Notes: a model not told the origin generated them from the sequence alone. DNA of 64,000 nt from Mangrovimicrobium sp033283265 (GCA_033283265.1 JAWMQN010000002.1:372001-436000); one strand, 5' to 3'. Positions 51,993 to 60,569 are shown, counted from the stretch's first letter. Translations and numbers: made by a program.

Positions 51993-54275
51993 TCAGAAGG
52001 ACAGGATGATGCCCACCGAGGGCACCCTGCCCAGCAGGGTCGCGCGGTCCGGGGCCAATTCGAAGCCACCGTCCACCTCCTCGACATCGAAGTCGATACC
52101 GGCGAGGTTGCCGTGGTCGCTGACGTTGACGATGTCGGCATAGATCTCCACCCGGGCGCTGGCAAAATCCCAGTGCTTGCGCGCGCTGACATCGAGGGAG
52201 AAGTAGTCGTCCAGTTCGACGTTGTTGAGCACCGAGACCAGGGGGACGACCTCATCCTCCGCCACGAACGCCGGCAACTGGGTGCTGCGCCAGCCGGAGT
52301 GCCAGACCAGCGCAAGGGAGACGCTGTAGCTGTCACCCTGCCAGAGCAGGCCGGCGTTCAGCGTGTGGGCCTGCGACCAGCGCCGGTCCACCCAGTCGCC
52401 GTCGATGCGGTCGCGGGCGTCCATGTAGCTGTAGCGGGCGAAGCCCTCGAGGGTTTCCAGCAGCGACTTGCGCAGTTCCAGGTCGACGCCCCGGGCCTCC
52501 GCCCGGTCCGGCCACAGCGCCACCCGGTCCGGCTCCATCTCCGGCAACAGCACGAAGGGATTGAAGATGTTCTCGTAGCGCTGCTTCGGCCTGCCGTAGC
52601 GCTTGTAGTAGGCCTCCGCCGACAGCTCCAGCGCGCCCTGCCGCCACTGCCAGCCGGCGACCACCTGGTCGGCGTGCTGCGGCGGGTAGAAGCGGGTATC
52701 GCCGTCGAGCAGCTGCAGTTCCTGGATGCCCTCCTGCTGGTAAAAGCGGCCGAGGCTGAGCCGCAGCAGGCTGTTCTCCGACCACCAGTAGGCGAGGCCG
52801 AGCCGCGGCGACAACTGCGACTCGCTGCCGCGCCCCAGGTAGTAGTCCTGGAAGTCCCAGCGCAGGCTCGGCTGCAGGGTGAGGCGCGCATTGATATCGC
52901 CCTCCAGCTGCAGGTAGGCGCCGCCGGACCAGCCCCGCGGCGCGGCCGCAAGATCGCGCTCGATCTCCTGCTCGCTACCGAGGATGGCGGCGAGGTCGCC
53001 GCGATCGATGCGCGCGCGCTGGCGGTACTCGGCGCGGTTGTACTCCAGTTGCCAGCCGAACTCCCAGCGCACTGCGCCGGCGAGGCGAGTCCAGTCGTTG
53101 CGCAGGGCGAGGCGCTGGACCTCCTGGCGAAAATCGAGGAAGCCGCCCTTGCCGGGGTCTTCCTCGTCCGCCTCGAAACTGGCCTCGCCTTTTGCGCGGG
53201 TAAAATCCAGCGCGGAGAAGGTGGCGCGGCCGGCGATTTTTTTTGACGCCTCCCACTGCGCGCCAGCCCAGGCATAGGTATTGTCGATGTTCGAGAAGGC
53301 GCGCTCCTCCGCGTCGGCGAAGCGGATGTCGTCCTCGGCGTAGACGATGCCGCCGTCGATGCTCAGCGCCGGGTTGAGGCTGGTTTTAAAGCGTGCGGAG
53401 ACGTCCCGGTACTCGGGGTCGCCGCTGCGGCTGTCGAGGTAGTCGGTCAGCTCCTGCAGGTCACCCTGGCGGTAGGAGAGCAGCCAGTCGGTGGGCTGCT
53501 GTTCGCCGAACTGGCCGCGGGTGTGGGCGAAGGCGGCGAAGGAGGAATAGCCGAGATGGGTGTCGTAGTCGCTGTCCTGCCAGCGGTTGCCGATATCCAT
53601 CACCCCGCTCATGCGCGAGCCGTAGCGGGAGGGAAAGCCGCCGGTGTAGAACTCCAGCGACTCGATGGTCAGGTAGTCGATGCTGCTGTAGGCGCTGTGG
53701 TAGTCGGCGAGGTGGAAGGGTTCCAGCAGTTCCACCCCGTCCTGCAGCACCAGCAGTTCGTCCTGCAGCCCGCCGCGCACCCGCGGCTTGGCCGACACCC
53801 CCGAGGAGGAGATGCCGGGCAGGCGCAGGGTGGAACGCAGGGCGTCGGAGCCGAGGGTCGGCAGGGCGGCGAGATCCTCGGCGCTGAAGCCGAAGTGCGA
53901 GGCGGCGGTGCCGATATAGGGATAGCGGTGCAGGGTGCCGGTGACGATGACGTTTTCCAGCACCGGGGCGCTATAGCCTTCGGCGGCAGCGGCGGCGGGC
54001 TGCGCCGGCGCGGCCGCCGCACGGGTGATCACCCACACGCCTTCCTGCGCCTGCAGCGTCAGGCCGAATTCACCGAGCGCGCCTGCCAGTGCGTCGAGGT
54101 CGATCGCATCGACCACGACACGCTGCTCCGCGCTCACCAGTGCCGAGCTGTAAACCACACCGATACCCTGCGCGCGAAGCGCCTCGATCAATTCGACGAG
54201 GGCGATTTCACGCGGCTCGGCAATTGCGGCGCAGGCCGCAAACAGCATGGGCAAGAGGCACGGGCGCGCGGACAT
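51993..54275 (-). CDS. TonB-dependent outer-membrane receptor with FecA-type signalling domain
   Basis: About 760 residues. A signal peptide (SARPCLLPMLFAACAAIA) is followed by an STN domain (about 20-75: LVELIEALRAQGIGVVYSSALVSAEQRVVVD ... LTLQAQEGVWVITR), a plug domain (VTGTLHRYPYIGTAASHFGF ... LVLQDGVELLEPFHLADYHSAYSSID) and a 22-strand barrel ending in the aromatic IILSF. The STN domain signals to a FecR protein, here encoded nearby with its sigma factor. The ligand is unknown; an iron or molybdenum chelate fits the nif context. ATG at about 54275 is chosen over the upstream TTG. Confidence 0.9.
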   Translation of the reverse strand: MSARPCLLPMLFAACAAIAEPREIALVELIEALRAQGIGVVYSSALVSAEQRVVVDAIDLDALAGALGEFGLTLQAQEGVWVITRAAAAPAQPAAAAAEGYSAPVLENVIVTGTLHRYPYIGTAASHFGFSAEDLAALPTLGSDALRSTLRLPGISSSGVSAKPRVRGGLQDELLVLQDGVELLEPFHLADYHSAYSSIDYLTIESLEFYTGGFPSRYGSRMSGVMDIGNRWQDSDYDTHLGYSSFAAFAHTRGQFGEQQPTDWLLSYRQGDLQELTDYLDSRSGDPEYRDVSARFKTSLNPALSIDGGIVYAEDDIRFADAEERAFSNIDNTYAWAGAQWEASKKIAGRATFSALDFTRAKGEASFEADEEDPGKGGFLDFRQEVQRLALRNDWTRLAGAVRWEFGWQLEYNRAEYRQRARIDRGDLAAILGSEQEIERDLAAAPRGWSGGAYLQLEGDINARLTLQPSLRWDFQDYYLGRGSESQLSPRLGLAYWWSENSLLRLSLGRFYQQEGIQELQLLDGDTRFYPPQHADQVVAGWQWRQGALELSAEAYYKRYGRPKQRYENIFNPFVLLPEMEPDRVALWPDRAEARGVDLELRKSLLETLEGFARYSYMDARDRIDGDWVDRRWSQAHTLNAGLLWQGDSYSVSLALVWHSGWRSTQLPAFVAEDEVVPLVSVLNNVELDDYFSLDVSARKHWDFASARVEIYADIVNVSDHGNLAGIDFDVEEVDGGFELAPDRATLLGRVPSVGIILSF

Positions 54276-54326
54276 GCCAGCAGTGTAGGCAGCGCGCAAA
54301 ACAGCGTCAAAACGCGCCGTTTGCCC

Positions 54327-55088
54327 TCAGCCCAGCCGGCGCAGGTGGTACTGCACCGAGCCCTGGAAAATCCGCGTGCCGCCCGCCTCCGCCGCCACCT
54401 GCCAGAGCTGGTCGGCATCGCCCACCGCCACCCCGGCAAGGTAGTCGACACCGAACTCCGCCCACTCTTCCAGCCAGGGCATGCTTGGCCCCATCAGCAC
54501 GGTGCGCGCGTTGCGGCTCCAGTAGAGCAGGTCGGGCAAGCTGCGGTTGGCGATGCTGCTGGCGGTGACGAAGACCCAGTCGGCGGCGGCGAGCGCCGCG
54601 GGCGCGGCGGCTTCGGGCAGGTCGCCAGGGCCGGGGCGCCGCTCCACGCACTGGAAGCTGAAGTCCGGCAGGTGCTCGCCGATACCCGGGTAGCGGCCGA
54701 CCACCACCACATTGGCGCCGGCCAGGCGCGGGGCGAAGTGGCGGAACACCGCGAGGTGCGGCGCCGCTTCGAAAGACAGTGGCCGGGCATCGCGCAGCAG
54801 GGGGTTGTCCGCGCGGTTGATAACGGCGTTGGCCGCGGCCACGGCGGCGGCCACCTCGATTTCCCGCGGGCTGTCCAGCCAGGGCAAGAGCTCGTCGATG
54901 CGCCGGCCCGCCAGGCTGCCCGGCCAGTCGATATTGCGCGGCACGCCGCTGGGGCTGTAACACAGGCCGCTGCCCGATTCGCACTCGGCGACCGTCCAGT
55001 TGAGGCCGAACAGCAGGCTGCTCAGGCGCTCGGCACTCGCCGCCCGCGCCTGCAGCAGCGACGCAATCGAGGTTCTCGCTGCCGCCAC
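54327..55088 (-). CDS. DUF364-type putative metal-chelating protein of the nif cluster
   Basis: 253 residues from a GTG 2 nt after the preceding stop. Resembles the DUF4213/DUF364 Rossmann-like proteins: SLLFGLNWTVAECESGSGLCYSPSG, GANVVVVGRYPGIGEHLP, DWVFVTASSIANRSLPDLLYWSRNARTVLMGPSMPWLEEWAEFGVDYLAG. DUF364 proteins are thought to bind heavy metals and often lie in Mo/nif gene clusters. It ends the nifE operon. Function unproven; possible role in Mo or Fe handling. Confidence 0.75.
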   Translation of the reverse strand: MAAARTSIASLLQARAASAERLSSLLFGLNWTVAECESGSGLCYSPSGVPRNIDWPGSLAGRRIDELLPWLDSPREIEVAAAVAAANAVINRADNPLLRDARPLSFEAAPHLAVFRHFAPRLAGANVVVVGRYPGIGEHLPDFSFQCVERRPGPGDLPEAAAPAALAAADWVFVTASSIANRSLPDLLYWSRNARTVLMGPSMPWLEEWAEFGVDYLAGVAVGDADQLWQVAAEAGGTRIFQGSVQYHLRRLG

Positions 55089-55090
55089 CG

Positions 55091-55501
55091 TCAATCGCCC
55101 AGCGCCGGCAGCAGGCGCGGTTCCGCCTTGATCTCGCCCGGACTGCCCCAGGCAGTCATCGCCTCGATCACCCACTGTGCCCTGGCCGGGTGCGGTCGCA
55201 CTACATCGAACTCGGCGTAGGTCTGGCCGCCGCCGTGGATCAGCAGGTAGCCGAGCAGGGCCCCCGAGGGCGTGCGCCACTCGGCGAACAGCGAGACGCT
55301 GCCGTCGAAGCTGTCCTTGCGCAGTTCCGGATTGACCAGCGGCTCCGCCAGGCTGGCGACAAGATCATCGAAGCCGTAGCGGGTCATCTGCTCCTGCAAC
55401 TTCTCGCGCAGCTGGGCGATGGTCGGGCGCTCCAGTTCCATGCGTTGCAGCAGGGCATCGCTCTCGCGCAGCTGGCCGGCTGTCAGGTCGTTCACGCGCA
55501 C
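55091..55501 (-). CDS. Nif-cluster conserved hypothetical protein (136 aa)
   Basis: 136 residues, soluble, no Cys and no signal sequence. N-terminal helices (LTAGQLRESDALLQRMELERPTIAQLREKLQEQMTRYGF) precede a mixed beta part (SVSLFAEWRTPSGALLGYLLIHGGGQTYAEFDVVR). It lies 3 nt after the 2Fe-2S ferredoxin gene and 2 nt before the DUF364 gene, hence cotranscribed with nifENX. I do not recognise a named family. Confidence 0.7.
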   Translation of the reverse strand: MRVNDLTAGQLRESDALLQRMELERPTIAQLREKLQEQMTRYGFDDLVASLAEPLVNPELRKDSFDGSVSLFAEWRTPSGALLGYLLIHGGGQTYAEFDVVRPHPARAQWVIEAMTAWGSPGEIKAEPRLLPALGD

Positions 55502-55504
55502 CTC

Positions 55505-55828
55505 CTACCAGGCCGATTCCGGCGCCAGCTTGTCCGCCACCGGCTCGCCGCCGGCGAGGTGCTGTTCGACGATATTGTCCACGTCCTGGGGCTGGATACC
55601 GCTGTACAGGTGGCCGCCGGGAAACACCAGCAGGTTGGCGCCGGCGGTGCAGGGCCCCAGGCAGGCGGTGGGCACGATGGACACGCGGTTGAGCAGGTTG
55701 CGCTGCATGACACTCTGCGACAGTACCGGCAGCAGTGCGCTGGCGCCCTTCTCGCCGCAACTGCCGCGGGGGTGGCCGGCGGGGCGCTGCTGGGCGCAGA
55801 CGAAAACGTGGTAGTCGGGCCTGCTCAT
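55505..55828 (-). CDS. [2Fe-2S] thioredoxin-like ferredoxin
   Basis: 107 residues. The four-cysteine pattern of the thioredoxin-fold (2Fe-2S) ferredoxins is visible: YHVFVCAQQRPAGHPRGSCGEKG and VSIVPTACLGPCTAGANLLVFPGG. Related Azotobacter FdI/Shethna-type proteins lie in nif clusters. It likely donates electrons for cofactor assembly or nitrogenase. Overlapping-close spacing (1 nt) with the ferredoxin gene upstream. Confidence 0.88.
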   Translation of the reverse strand: MSRPDYHVFVCAQQRPAGHPRGSCGEKGASALLPVLSQSVMQRNLLNRVSIVPTACLGPCTAGANLLVFPGGHLYSGIQPQDVDNIVEQHLAGGEPVADKLAPESAW

Positions 55829-55829
55829 G

Positions 55830-56129
55830 TCACGCTCCCGCCAGTGCTTCGTGGGTGTGGCACTGCTTGGGGCAGACCCGCGAGCAGGACATGCAGCCGA
55901 TGCAGTCCAGCGCGTCCTTGATGGTCATCACCATCATCTCGTCGTCGTCATCGTAGAAGTCGTCGTCATCGACCATCTCGCCGCGCTCGGTCAATTCGAA
56001 CACATCGCGCGGGCAGACCTTGTAGCAGCGGCCGCAGCCGATGCAGCGCGCGGCGTCCAGCGCGGTGACAAATTCCGGTGTCCACTGCGCACCTCCGCGG
56101 GTGCGCCCGACAATTACCGCTTCCGTCAT
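55830..56129 (-). CDS. fdxB: Nif-specific ferredoxin III (2x[4Fe-4S])
   Basis: 99 residues. Two cluster motifs: CIGCGRCYKVCPRDVF and CIGCMSCSRVCPKQCHTHEAL. Between them is an acidic insert (DDDDFYDDDDEM) usual in FdxB-type nif ferredoxins. It is an electron carrier for nitrogenase or for the NifEN/NifB steps. Confidence 0.92.
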   Translation of the reverse strand: MTEAVIVGRTRGGAQWTPEFVTALDAARCIGCGRCYKVCPRDVFELTERGEMVDDDDFYDDDDEMMVMTIKDALDCIGCMSCSRVCPKQCHTHEALAGA

Positions 56130-56162
56130 TTCTCCCTACCTCTCTGTCTCAGGCGCCGGTTC

Positions 56163-56369
56163 TCAGGCGCTCACCGCCTGGTAACGGGCGTTGCTTGCCG
56201 CCCATTCCTCGCAGGCGGCGACGGTTTGCTGCGCCAGGGCGGTCAGCTCTGTGTAGTCGCTGAGCAACCGGTCCTCGACCAGGTCGTGGACCTGCGAGGC
56301 GTAGTCCATGGCGATGCGTTTCCTGGTGCTGACTTCCTTCTTCAGCGCCTGCAGTTCCTCTTCATTCAT
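56163..56369 (-). CDS. DUF683 (CCE_0567-type) nif protein
   Basis: 68 residues, two helices in a coiled-coil hairpin: EEELQALKKEVSTRKRIAMDYASQVHDLVEDRLLSDYTELTALAQQTVAACEEWA. The DUF683/Rop-like proteins are nif-associated metal-binding helical hairpins next to nifX and DUF269. Function unknown. Confidence 0.88.
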   Translation of the reverse strand: MNEEELQALKKEVSTRKRIAMDYASQVHDLVEDRLLSDYTELTALAQQTVAACEEWAASNARYQAVSA

Positions 56370-56397
56370 GTGCTCGTCCTCCCGGTGTCAGTGCAAG

Positions 56398-56871
56398 CTA
56401 GAGTTCGGCCACTGTGCGATGGGCCTTGACCAGCTCCACCGCCTGGGCGATCTGTTTGTCCAGGTCCTCGACCAGTTTCTCCAGCGAGTCGAAGCCGAAG
56501 CGGTGCACGTCGCGCAGGGTGCGGTTGACCACCACCAGCCGGCCGACGGTGATCATCGCCTTGCCGAAACCCTCGTGGGACAGGTTGACCAGCGGCACCG
56601 CCATCAACTCCACCTCGCGCTCGATACCCGCGGCGATGGCGTTGTAGTAGGCCTTGAGGCGGGAGATGGTGGTCTCGTCGGGGTCGCCGACCACCGGGAT
56701 CTCGCGCCGCCTCTCCTTGGTCAGGATCATCGGGTCGAGCACCTTGTAGTCCGGCCAGGTGTCGTAGGTGCCGTAGCTGTCCAGCGCCCGCAACTGGGTG
56801 ACGATCTGGCGCACCGAGTTGTGCTCCATCAGGTCGTCGGTCTCTTTCAATACTGCTTCGCTCATGCTCAT
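56398..56871 (-). CDS. NifX-associated protein (DUF269)
   Basis: 157 residues from ATG 56871 (AGGAA site; ATG 56865 also possible). LRALDSYGTYDTWPDYKVLDPMILTKERRREIPVVGDPDETTISRLKAYYNAIAAGIE is the DUF269 signature, always near nifX. Function unproven, presumed FeMo-co assembly accessory. Confidence 0.92.
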   Translation of the reverse strand: MSMSEAVLKETDDLMEHNSVRQIVTQLRALDSYGTYDTWPDYKVLDPMILTKERRREIPVVGDPDETTISRLKAYYNAIAAGIEREVELMAVPLVNLSHEGFGKAMITVGRLVVVNRTLRDVHRFGFDSLEKLVEDLDKQIAQAVELVKAHRTVAEL

Positions 56872-56921
56872 CTCGAATATTCCTGCTCGTTGAAAAGTGT
56901 TCAGTTCACCGCGGCCGCCGG

Positions 56922-57398
56922 CTATTCCAGCCAGCCCTCGGACTCCATCGCGTCGAAGCGGTCCAGCTCGGCGGACTGGTTGCGCTTGAGCGCCTTGGCC
57001 AGCCAGCTCGACGGGCCCTCTTTCAGTTCCTGCTGCAGGGCGCTGATCAGCGGCGCGATCTGCGCGCCCTCGCTGACCTTCACCGGCTGCACCCCGAGGG
57101 CCAGCAGCTGGCGCACCGCCGAGGCGCCACAGGCGCGGCAGTAGACGGCGATGCACTCCTGCAGCATCTCCAGCTTGACCGCCAGCTTGTCCTCGTTGCC
57201 GTCCTGGGCCAGATCGCCGAACTCGGTGACGGTGAGCAGGCGCGACTCGTCCACGCCGACACCGTAGATGGCGAAGGATTTGGCCGAGCCGAAGTGCTGG
57301 TTGACCGCTTCCCGGTCGGAGGTGGCGAAGGCCACCTTGAGCAGCTCGCTGCCCTCGCTTTCGTCCAGCACGCGCAGTTGTCGGGTGACTTCGCTCAT
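56922..57398 (-). CDS. nifX: FeMo-cofactor carrier NifX
   Basis: 158 residues. LLKVAFATSDREAVNQHFGSAKSFAIYGV, FGDLAQDGNEDKLAVKLEML and CIAVYCRACGASAVRQLLALGVQPVKV form the NifX/NifB-C-terminal fold that binds NifB-co and VK-cluster on the way to NifEN. Start ATG overlaps the nifN stop (ATGA). Third gene of the nifE operon. Confidence 0.94.
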   Translation of the reverse strand: MSEVTRQLRVLDESEGSELLKVAFATSDREAVNQHFGSAKSFAIYGVGVDESRLLTVTEFGDLAQDGNEDKLAVKLEMLQECIAVYCRACGASAVRQLLALGVQPVKVSEGAQIAPLISALQQELKEGPSSWLAKALKRNQSAELDRFDAMESEGWLE

Positions 57399-58789
57399 CA
57401 GTGCCTCCATTCGCTCGCCGGCACCACCAGGGCGCCCTCGCCAACTTTTTGCGCGTAAATCGAGTAGTAGGGCGCGGCCTCCTGGTGGTGGCTCATGACC
57501 AGGTTGGCCAGGTCGAACAGTGCCTGGGCCGAGCCGCGGTAGCCGAACCAGCAGCGCTGGAAGCCGCCCACCAGGTCGTACTGGGGGAAGCCCACGCGCA
57601 GCACCGGCACACCGAGGCGCGCCGCGCACTCGACGCCGTGGCTGTTGGCCAGCAGCAGTTGCGCGCCGCGCTCGCGGGCCAGCTTCTCGAGGTCCTCGAG
57701 GTCGCCGATCTGCACCTCCGCCAGTTCGCACTCCGCCAGCGCCGGCCCCTTGGCGGGCACCACCGCGGCGACGGTCTCCGCGCCCATGCCGCGCAGCAGG
57801 CGGTCGAGGCCCACCAGCAGGTCCGGGTCGGCGGCGATCGCCACCCGCGAGTGGCCGATCATGAAATGGGTGTCGAGCATGGCGTCCTGCAGCTGGCGGC
57901 GCTGCTTCTGCCAGCGCAGGGGCACCGGCTGGCCGCTGATCTCGGCCAGCGCGACGAACCAGTCGTCGACCGCGTCGAGGCCGAGCAGCTGGCCGAACAG
58001 GTGGCTGGGTACGCCGCTGCGCTTTTCCAGCAGCTTCGCCGCGGCGTGCATGCTCTCGCCCACCGCCAGGGTGGCGATGCTCTCGCCGGCGGTGAGGATG
58101 TCGTCGACGGCGACGCCGCCGGTGGTCAGCGCGTTGTGCTCGTTGTCCTCGAGATGTCCGTCGAGGGAGGCGGACAGGTCGGGGATCAGCAGCGGCCGCA
58201 GGCCGAAGCTCTCGATACTCTCGCTGACGAACTCGATGTCGCCGGGGGTCAGGTTGGCGCCGCAGAGCACGTTGACCTGGCGTTTGCGCAGGCCGACCTT
58301 GTCCTGATCCTCCGGCACCAGGGTCTCGATGATGCCGCGCACGGCGAGGGCGAAGCCGCTCTCGAAGCTGCCGCTGAAGTCCGGGGTGTTGACCGCCACC
58401 ACCGCGACATCGTCGAACCCGGGATTTTCACTGCGGAACTCGTAGACCGCGCGGCGGATGTCCGCGCCCTGGGTCTCGGCCAGCCCGGTGGTCACCAGGC
58501 CGATCATCGCCGGCCGGTTCTTCTCGCTGATCACCTGCAGCGCCTCGACGATGTTGGCGTCCGCACCCATCACCGAGCTGACCTGGTCCATGGCGGTGGT
58601 CTGCAGGGGAATCGGCTCGCGAAAGTGGCGGACGAAAAAGACCTTGGCGAAGGCGGTGCAGCCCTGGGAGCCGTGCATCAGCGGCATGGCGCGGTTGATG
58701 CCGAGGAAGGCCAGTGCCGCGCCCACGGTCTGGCTGGTCTTCAGCGGGCTGACCGAGAGTGCCTTGTTGCGCTTGATGATCTCCGTCAT
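57398..58789 (-). CDS. nifN: Nitrogenase FeMo-co assembly scaffold subunit NifN
   Basis: 463 residues. IIKRNKALSVSPLKTSQTVGAALAFLGINRAMPLMHGSQGCTAFAKVFFVRHFREPIPLQTTAMDQVSSVMGADANI carries the conserved Cys for the shared [4Fe-4S] cluster and the NifN/NifK signature; LMHGSQGCTAF is diagnostic. With NifE it forms the alpha2beta2 scaffold that converts NifB-co to FeMo-co. Overlaps nifE by ATGA. Confidence 0.96.
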   Translation of the reverse strand: MTEIIKRNKALSVSPLKTSQTVGAALAFLGINRAMPLMHGSQGCTAFAKVFFVRHFREPIPLQTTAMDQVSSVMGADANIVEALQVISEKNRPAMIGLVTTGLAETQGADIRRAVYEFRSENPGFDDVAVVAVNTPDFSGSFESGFALAVRGIIETLVPEDQDKVGLRKRQVNVLCGANLTPGDIEFVSESIESFGLRPLLIPDLSASLDGHLEDNEHNALTTGGVAVDDILTAGESIATLAVGESMHAAAKLLEKRSGVPSHLFGQLLGLDAVDDWFVALAEISGQPVPLRWQKQRRQLQDAMLDTHFMIGHSRVAIAADPDLLVGLDRLLRGMGAETVAAVVPAKGPALAECELAEVQIGDLEDLEKLARERGAQLLLANSHGVECAARLGVPVLRVGFPQYDLVGGFQRCWFGYRGSAQALFDLANLVMSHHQEAAPYYSIYAQKVGEGALVVPASEWRH

Positions 58790-60201
58790 AGGGCCACCTC
58801 CGGCGCGGTCAGCGCGCCCTCGTCCGCCGCGGCCCAGGGCGCGGGGCGGCGCACCGCCTCCCACACCGGGCTCTCCAGGGTCAGCGCCAGCTGGCGCACC
58901 AGTTCCAGCATGCCGTCGTAGCCGGCGTAGCCGAACTCGCGCTCCTGGTTGATATCGAGGAAGGGAATGCGCGCCTTCAGCGCGGTGTACATGTTGCGCC
59001 CGCCGGCGATGAGGATGTCCGCCCGGTAGTCGCGCACCGTCTCCAGCAGCACCTTCGGGTTGCCCTCGTCGAGCATCTTGACGTCGTCGCCCATCAGTTC
59101 GCGGATGCGCGCCTTGTCTTCCTCGGTGGATTTCTTGGTGCCGGTGGCGACAACTTTCATGCCGAGGTCCTGCAGTGCCGAGATCACCGACCAGGACTTC
59201 ACCCCGCCGGTGTAGAGCAGCACGCGCTTGCCCTCGAGGCGCTCGCGCCAGGGCTCCAGCGCAGTGCGGATGCGTTTTTCCTCGCGCTCGATCAGCGCCT
59301 CGGTGCGCGTGCTGAGGTCGGGATCGCCGATCAGCCGGGCGAAATCGCGCAGGGCCTGGGAAGTGTCGGTGATGCCGTAGAAGCTGCCCTCGAACCAGGG
59401 GATGGCGTAGCGCTCCTGCATCTTGCGCGCCACGTTGAGCATGGCCTTGGAGCAGACCATCATGTTCACCTCGGCCTTGTGCATGGTCTGCACCTCGCGA
59501 AAGCGGGCGTCGCCGGAGAGGGTGCAGAGCACGCGGATGCCGAGTTCGTCGAGCAGCGGCAGCACGTACCAGAATTCGCCGGCGATGTTGTACTCGCCGA
59601 CCAGGTTGACGTCGTGGACGGTGATGCCCGGCCGCTCGCTGCCCGCGGGCAGGGGGTCCGGCTCGCGGCTGCCGATGACGTACTTGACCATGGCGTCGCC
59701 GGCGATGCGGTTGCCGAGGTTCTTGGTGCCGTAGAAGCCGGCGGCGTCGATCGGCACAACCGGCACGCCCCAGCGCTCCTCCGAGGCCCGGCACACCGCG
59801 TCGACGTCGTCGCCGACCAGCGCCGGCACGCAGGTGTTGTAGACGAACACCGCCGGCGGCGCGTAGTCCTCGATGGCCTGCTTGATCGAGTGGAACAGGC
59901 GCTTCTCGCCGCGACCCATGACCACGTCCTGCTCGGTGAGGTCGGTGGTCATGCCGATGCGGTAGAGGTCCGGGCCGCTGGAGCGGGTGCCGCGGTTGTC
60001 CCAGGAGCTGCCGGCACAGGCGATGGGACCGTGGACGATATGGGCGACATCGGCGATCGGCAGCAGGGCGATCTGCGCGCCGTCGAAGGCGCAGCCCCCG
60101 GCGGAGGCGCCGGGCTTGGGCTTGGCACAACCGGATTTCTCCTTCTTGTTGTGCTCGCAGGCGGGCTCGTCCAGCAGTTCGGCGATGTCCTTGGCTTTCA
60201 T
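58786..60201 (-). CDS. nifE: Nitrogenase FeMo-co assembly scaffold subunit NifE
   Basis: 471 residues, NifD-like. IALLPIADVAHIVHGPIACAGSSWDNRGTRSSGPDLYRIGMTTDLTEQDVVMGRGEKRL, VFVYNTCVPALVGDDVDAVC and GAKSWSV-type TGGVKSWSVISAL are the family blocks with the cluster Cys residues. The N-terminal SGCAKPKPGASAGGCAFDG is Cys-rich, as in other NifE. First gene of the nifENX operon, with its sigma-54 promoter 57 nt before the ATG. Confidence 0.96.
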   Translation of the reverse strand: MKAKDIAELLDEPACEHNKKEKSGCAKPKPGASAGGCAFDGAQIALLPIADVAHIVHGPIACAGSSWDNRGTRSSGPDLYRIGMTTDLTEQDVVMGRGEKRLFHSIKQAIEDYAPPAVFVYNTCVPALVGDDVDAVCRASEERWGVPVVPIDAAGFYGTKNLGNRIAGDAMVKYVIGSREPDPLPAGSERPGITVHDVNLVGEYNIAGEFWYVLPLLDELGIRVLCTLSGDARFREVQTMHKAEVNMMVCSKAMLNVARKMQERYAIPWFEGSFYGITDTSQALRDFARLIGDPDLSTRTEALIEREEKRIRTALEPWRERLEGKRVLLYTGGVKSWSVISALQDLGMKVVATGTKKSTEEDKARIRELMGDDVKMLDEGNPKVLLETVRDYRADILIAGGRNMYTALKARIPFLDINQEREFGYAGYDGMLELVRQLALTLESPVWEAVRRPAPWAAADEGALTAPEVAL

Positions 60202-60257
60202 GTACAGCTACCCTCCGGTGGGGGCGGCCGCAGCCACCCGTGGCTATGAGGGTCCGG

Positions 60258-60273
60258 TGCAATACTCAGGCCA
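60258..60273 (-). promoter_or_regulatory. Sigma-54 promoter of the nifENX operon
   Basis: On the minus strand TGGCCTGAGTATTGCA, with GG-N10-GC and a perfect TTGCA. The -12 end is about 57 nt before the nifE ATG, and NifA sites lie about 47 and 127 bp upstream. Confidence 0.88.
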
Positions 60274-60319
60274 TAGAACTACCTCGCTGATTTACAAGGA
60301 TTTTCGTTCCGGGCGGGGC

Positions 60320-60335
60320 TGTCAGACTTGCGACA
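60320..60335. promoter_or_regulatory. NifA upstream activator site in the nifE-modA interval
   Basis: TGT-CAGACTTGCG-ACA, TGT-N10-ACA. About 47 bp upstream of the nifE promoter and about 180 bp from the modA promoter. Confidence 0.78.
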
Positions 60336-60399
60336 CCCACACAGCATTGGCGCAAACGCGACAACTGTGACCGCCGCGCGCGGCGGGCAGCGCAGTGCG

Positions 60400-60415
60400 T
60401 GTCGGGTTTGCGACA
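60400..60415. promoter_or_regulatory. Second NifA upstream activator site in the nifE-modA interval
   Basis: TGT-CGGGTTTGCG-ACA, about 100 bp upstream of the modA sigma-54 promoter and about 127 bp from the nifE promoter, so in range for both. Confidence 0.78.
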
Positions 60416-60513
60416 CAGGCATTCCCGGCCGGCCGGCTCCGGGCAGTGAGCAATACTCAACAAGTCCTGCAAATTCAGCCTGTTAGCCGTTCTTGAGGCG
60501 CTCCACCGGGCGC

Positions 60514-60529
60514 TGGCGTAGTCCTTGCA
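60514..60529 (+). promoter_or_regulatory. Sigma-54 promoter of modABC
   Basis: TGGCGTAGTCCTTGCA, GG-N10-GC spacing with a perfect TTGCA -12 box. It ends 40 nt before the modA start. It points opposite to the nifE promoter, with the NifA sites between them. Confidence 0.85.
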
Positions 60530-60569
60530 ATTCCTCTTTGGTCCCCGCCCCACCGAGGAGTAGCCCGCC

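Noticed and set aside
57401..58921. 506-codon plus-strand frame opposite nifN
   Set aside because: Antisense shadow; nifN is fully conserved on the minus strand.
60345..60363. TTG-N10-ACA half-match near the nifE UAS pair
   Set aside because: The first triplet is TTG, not TGT; two good sites already explain the region.
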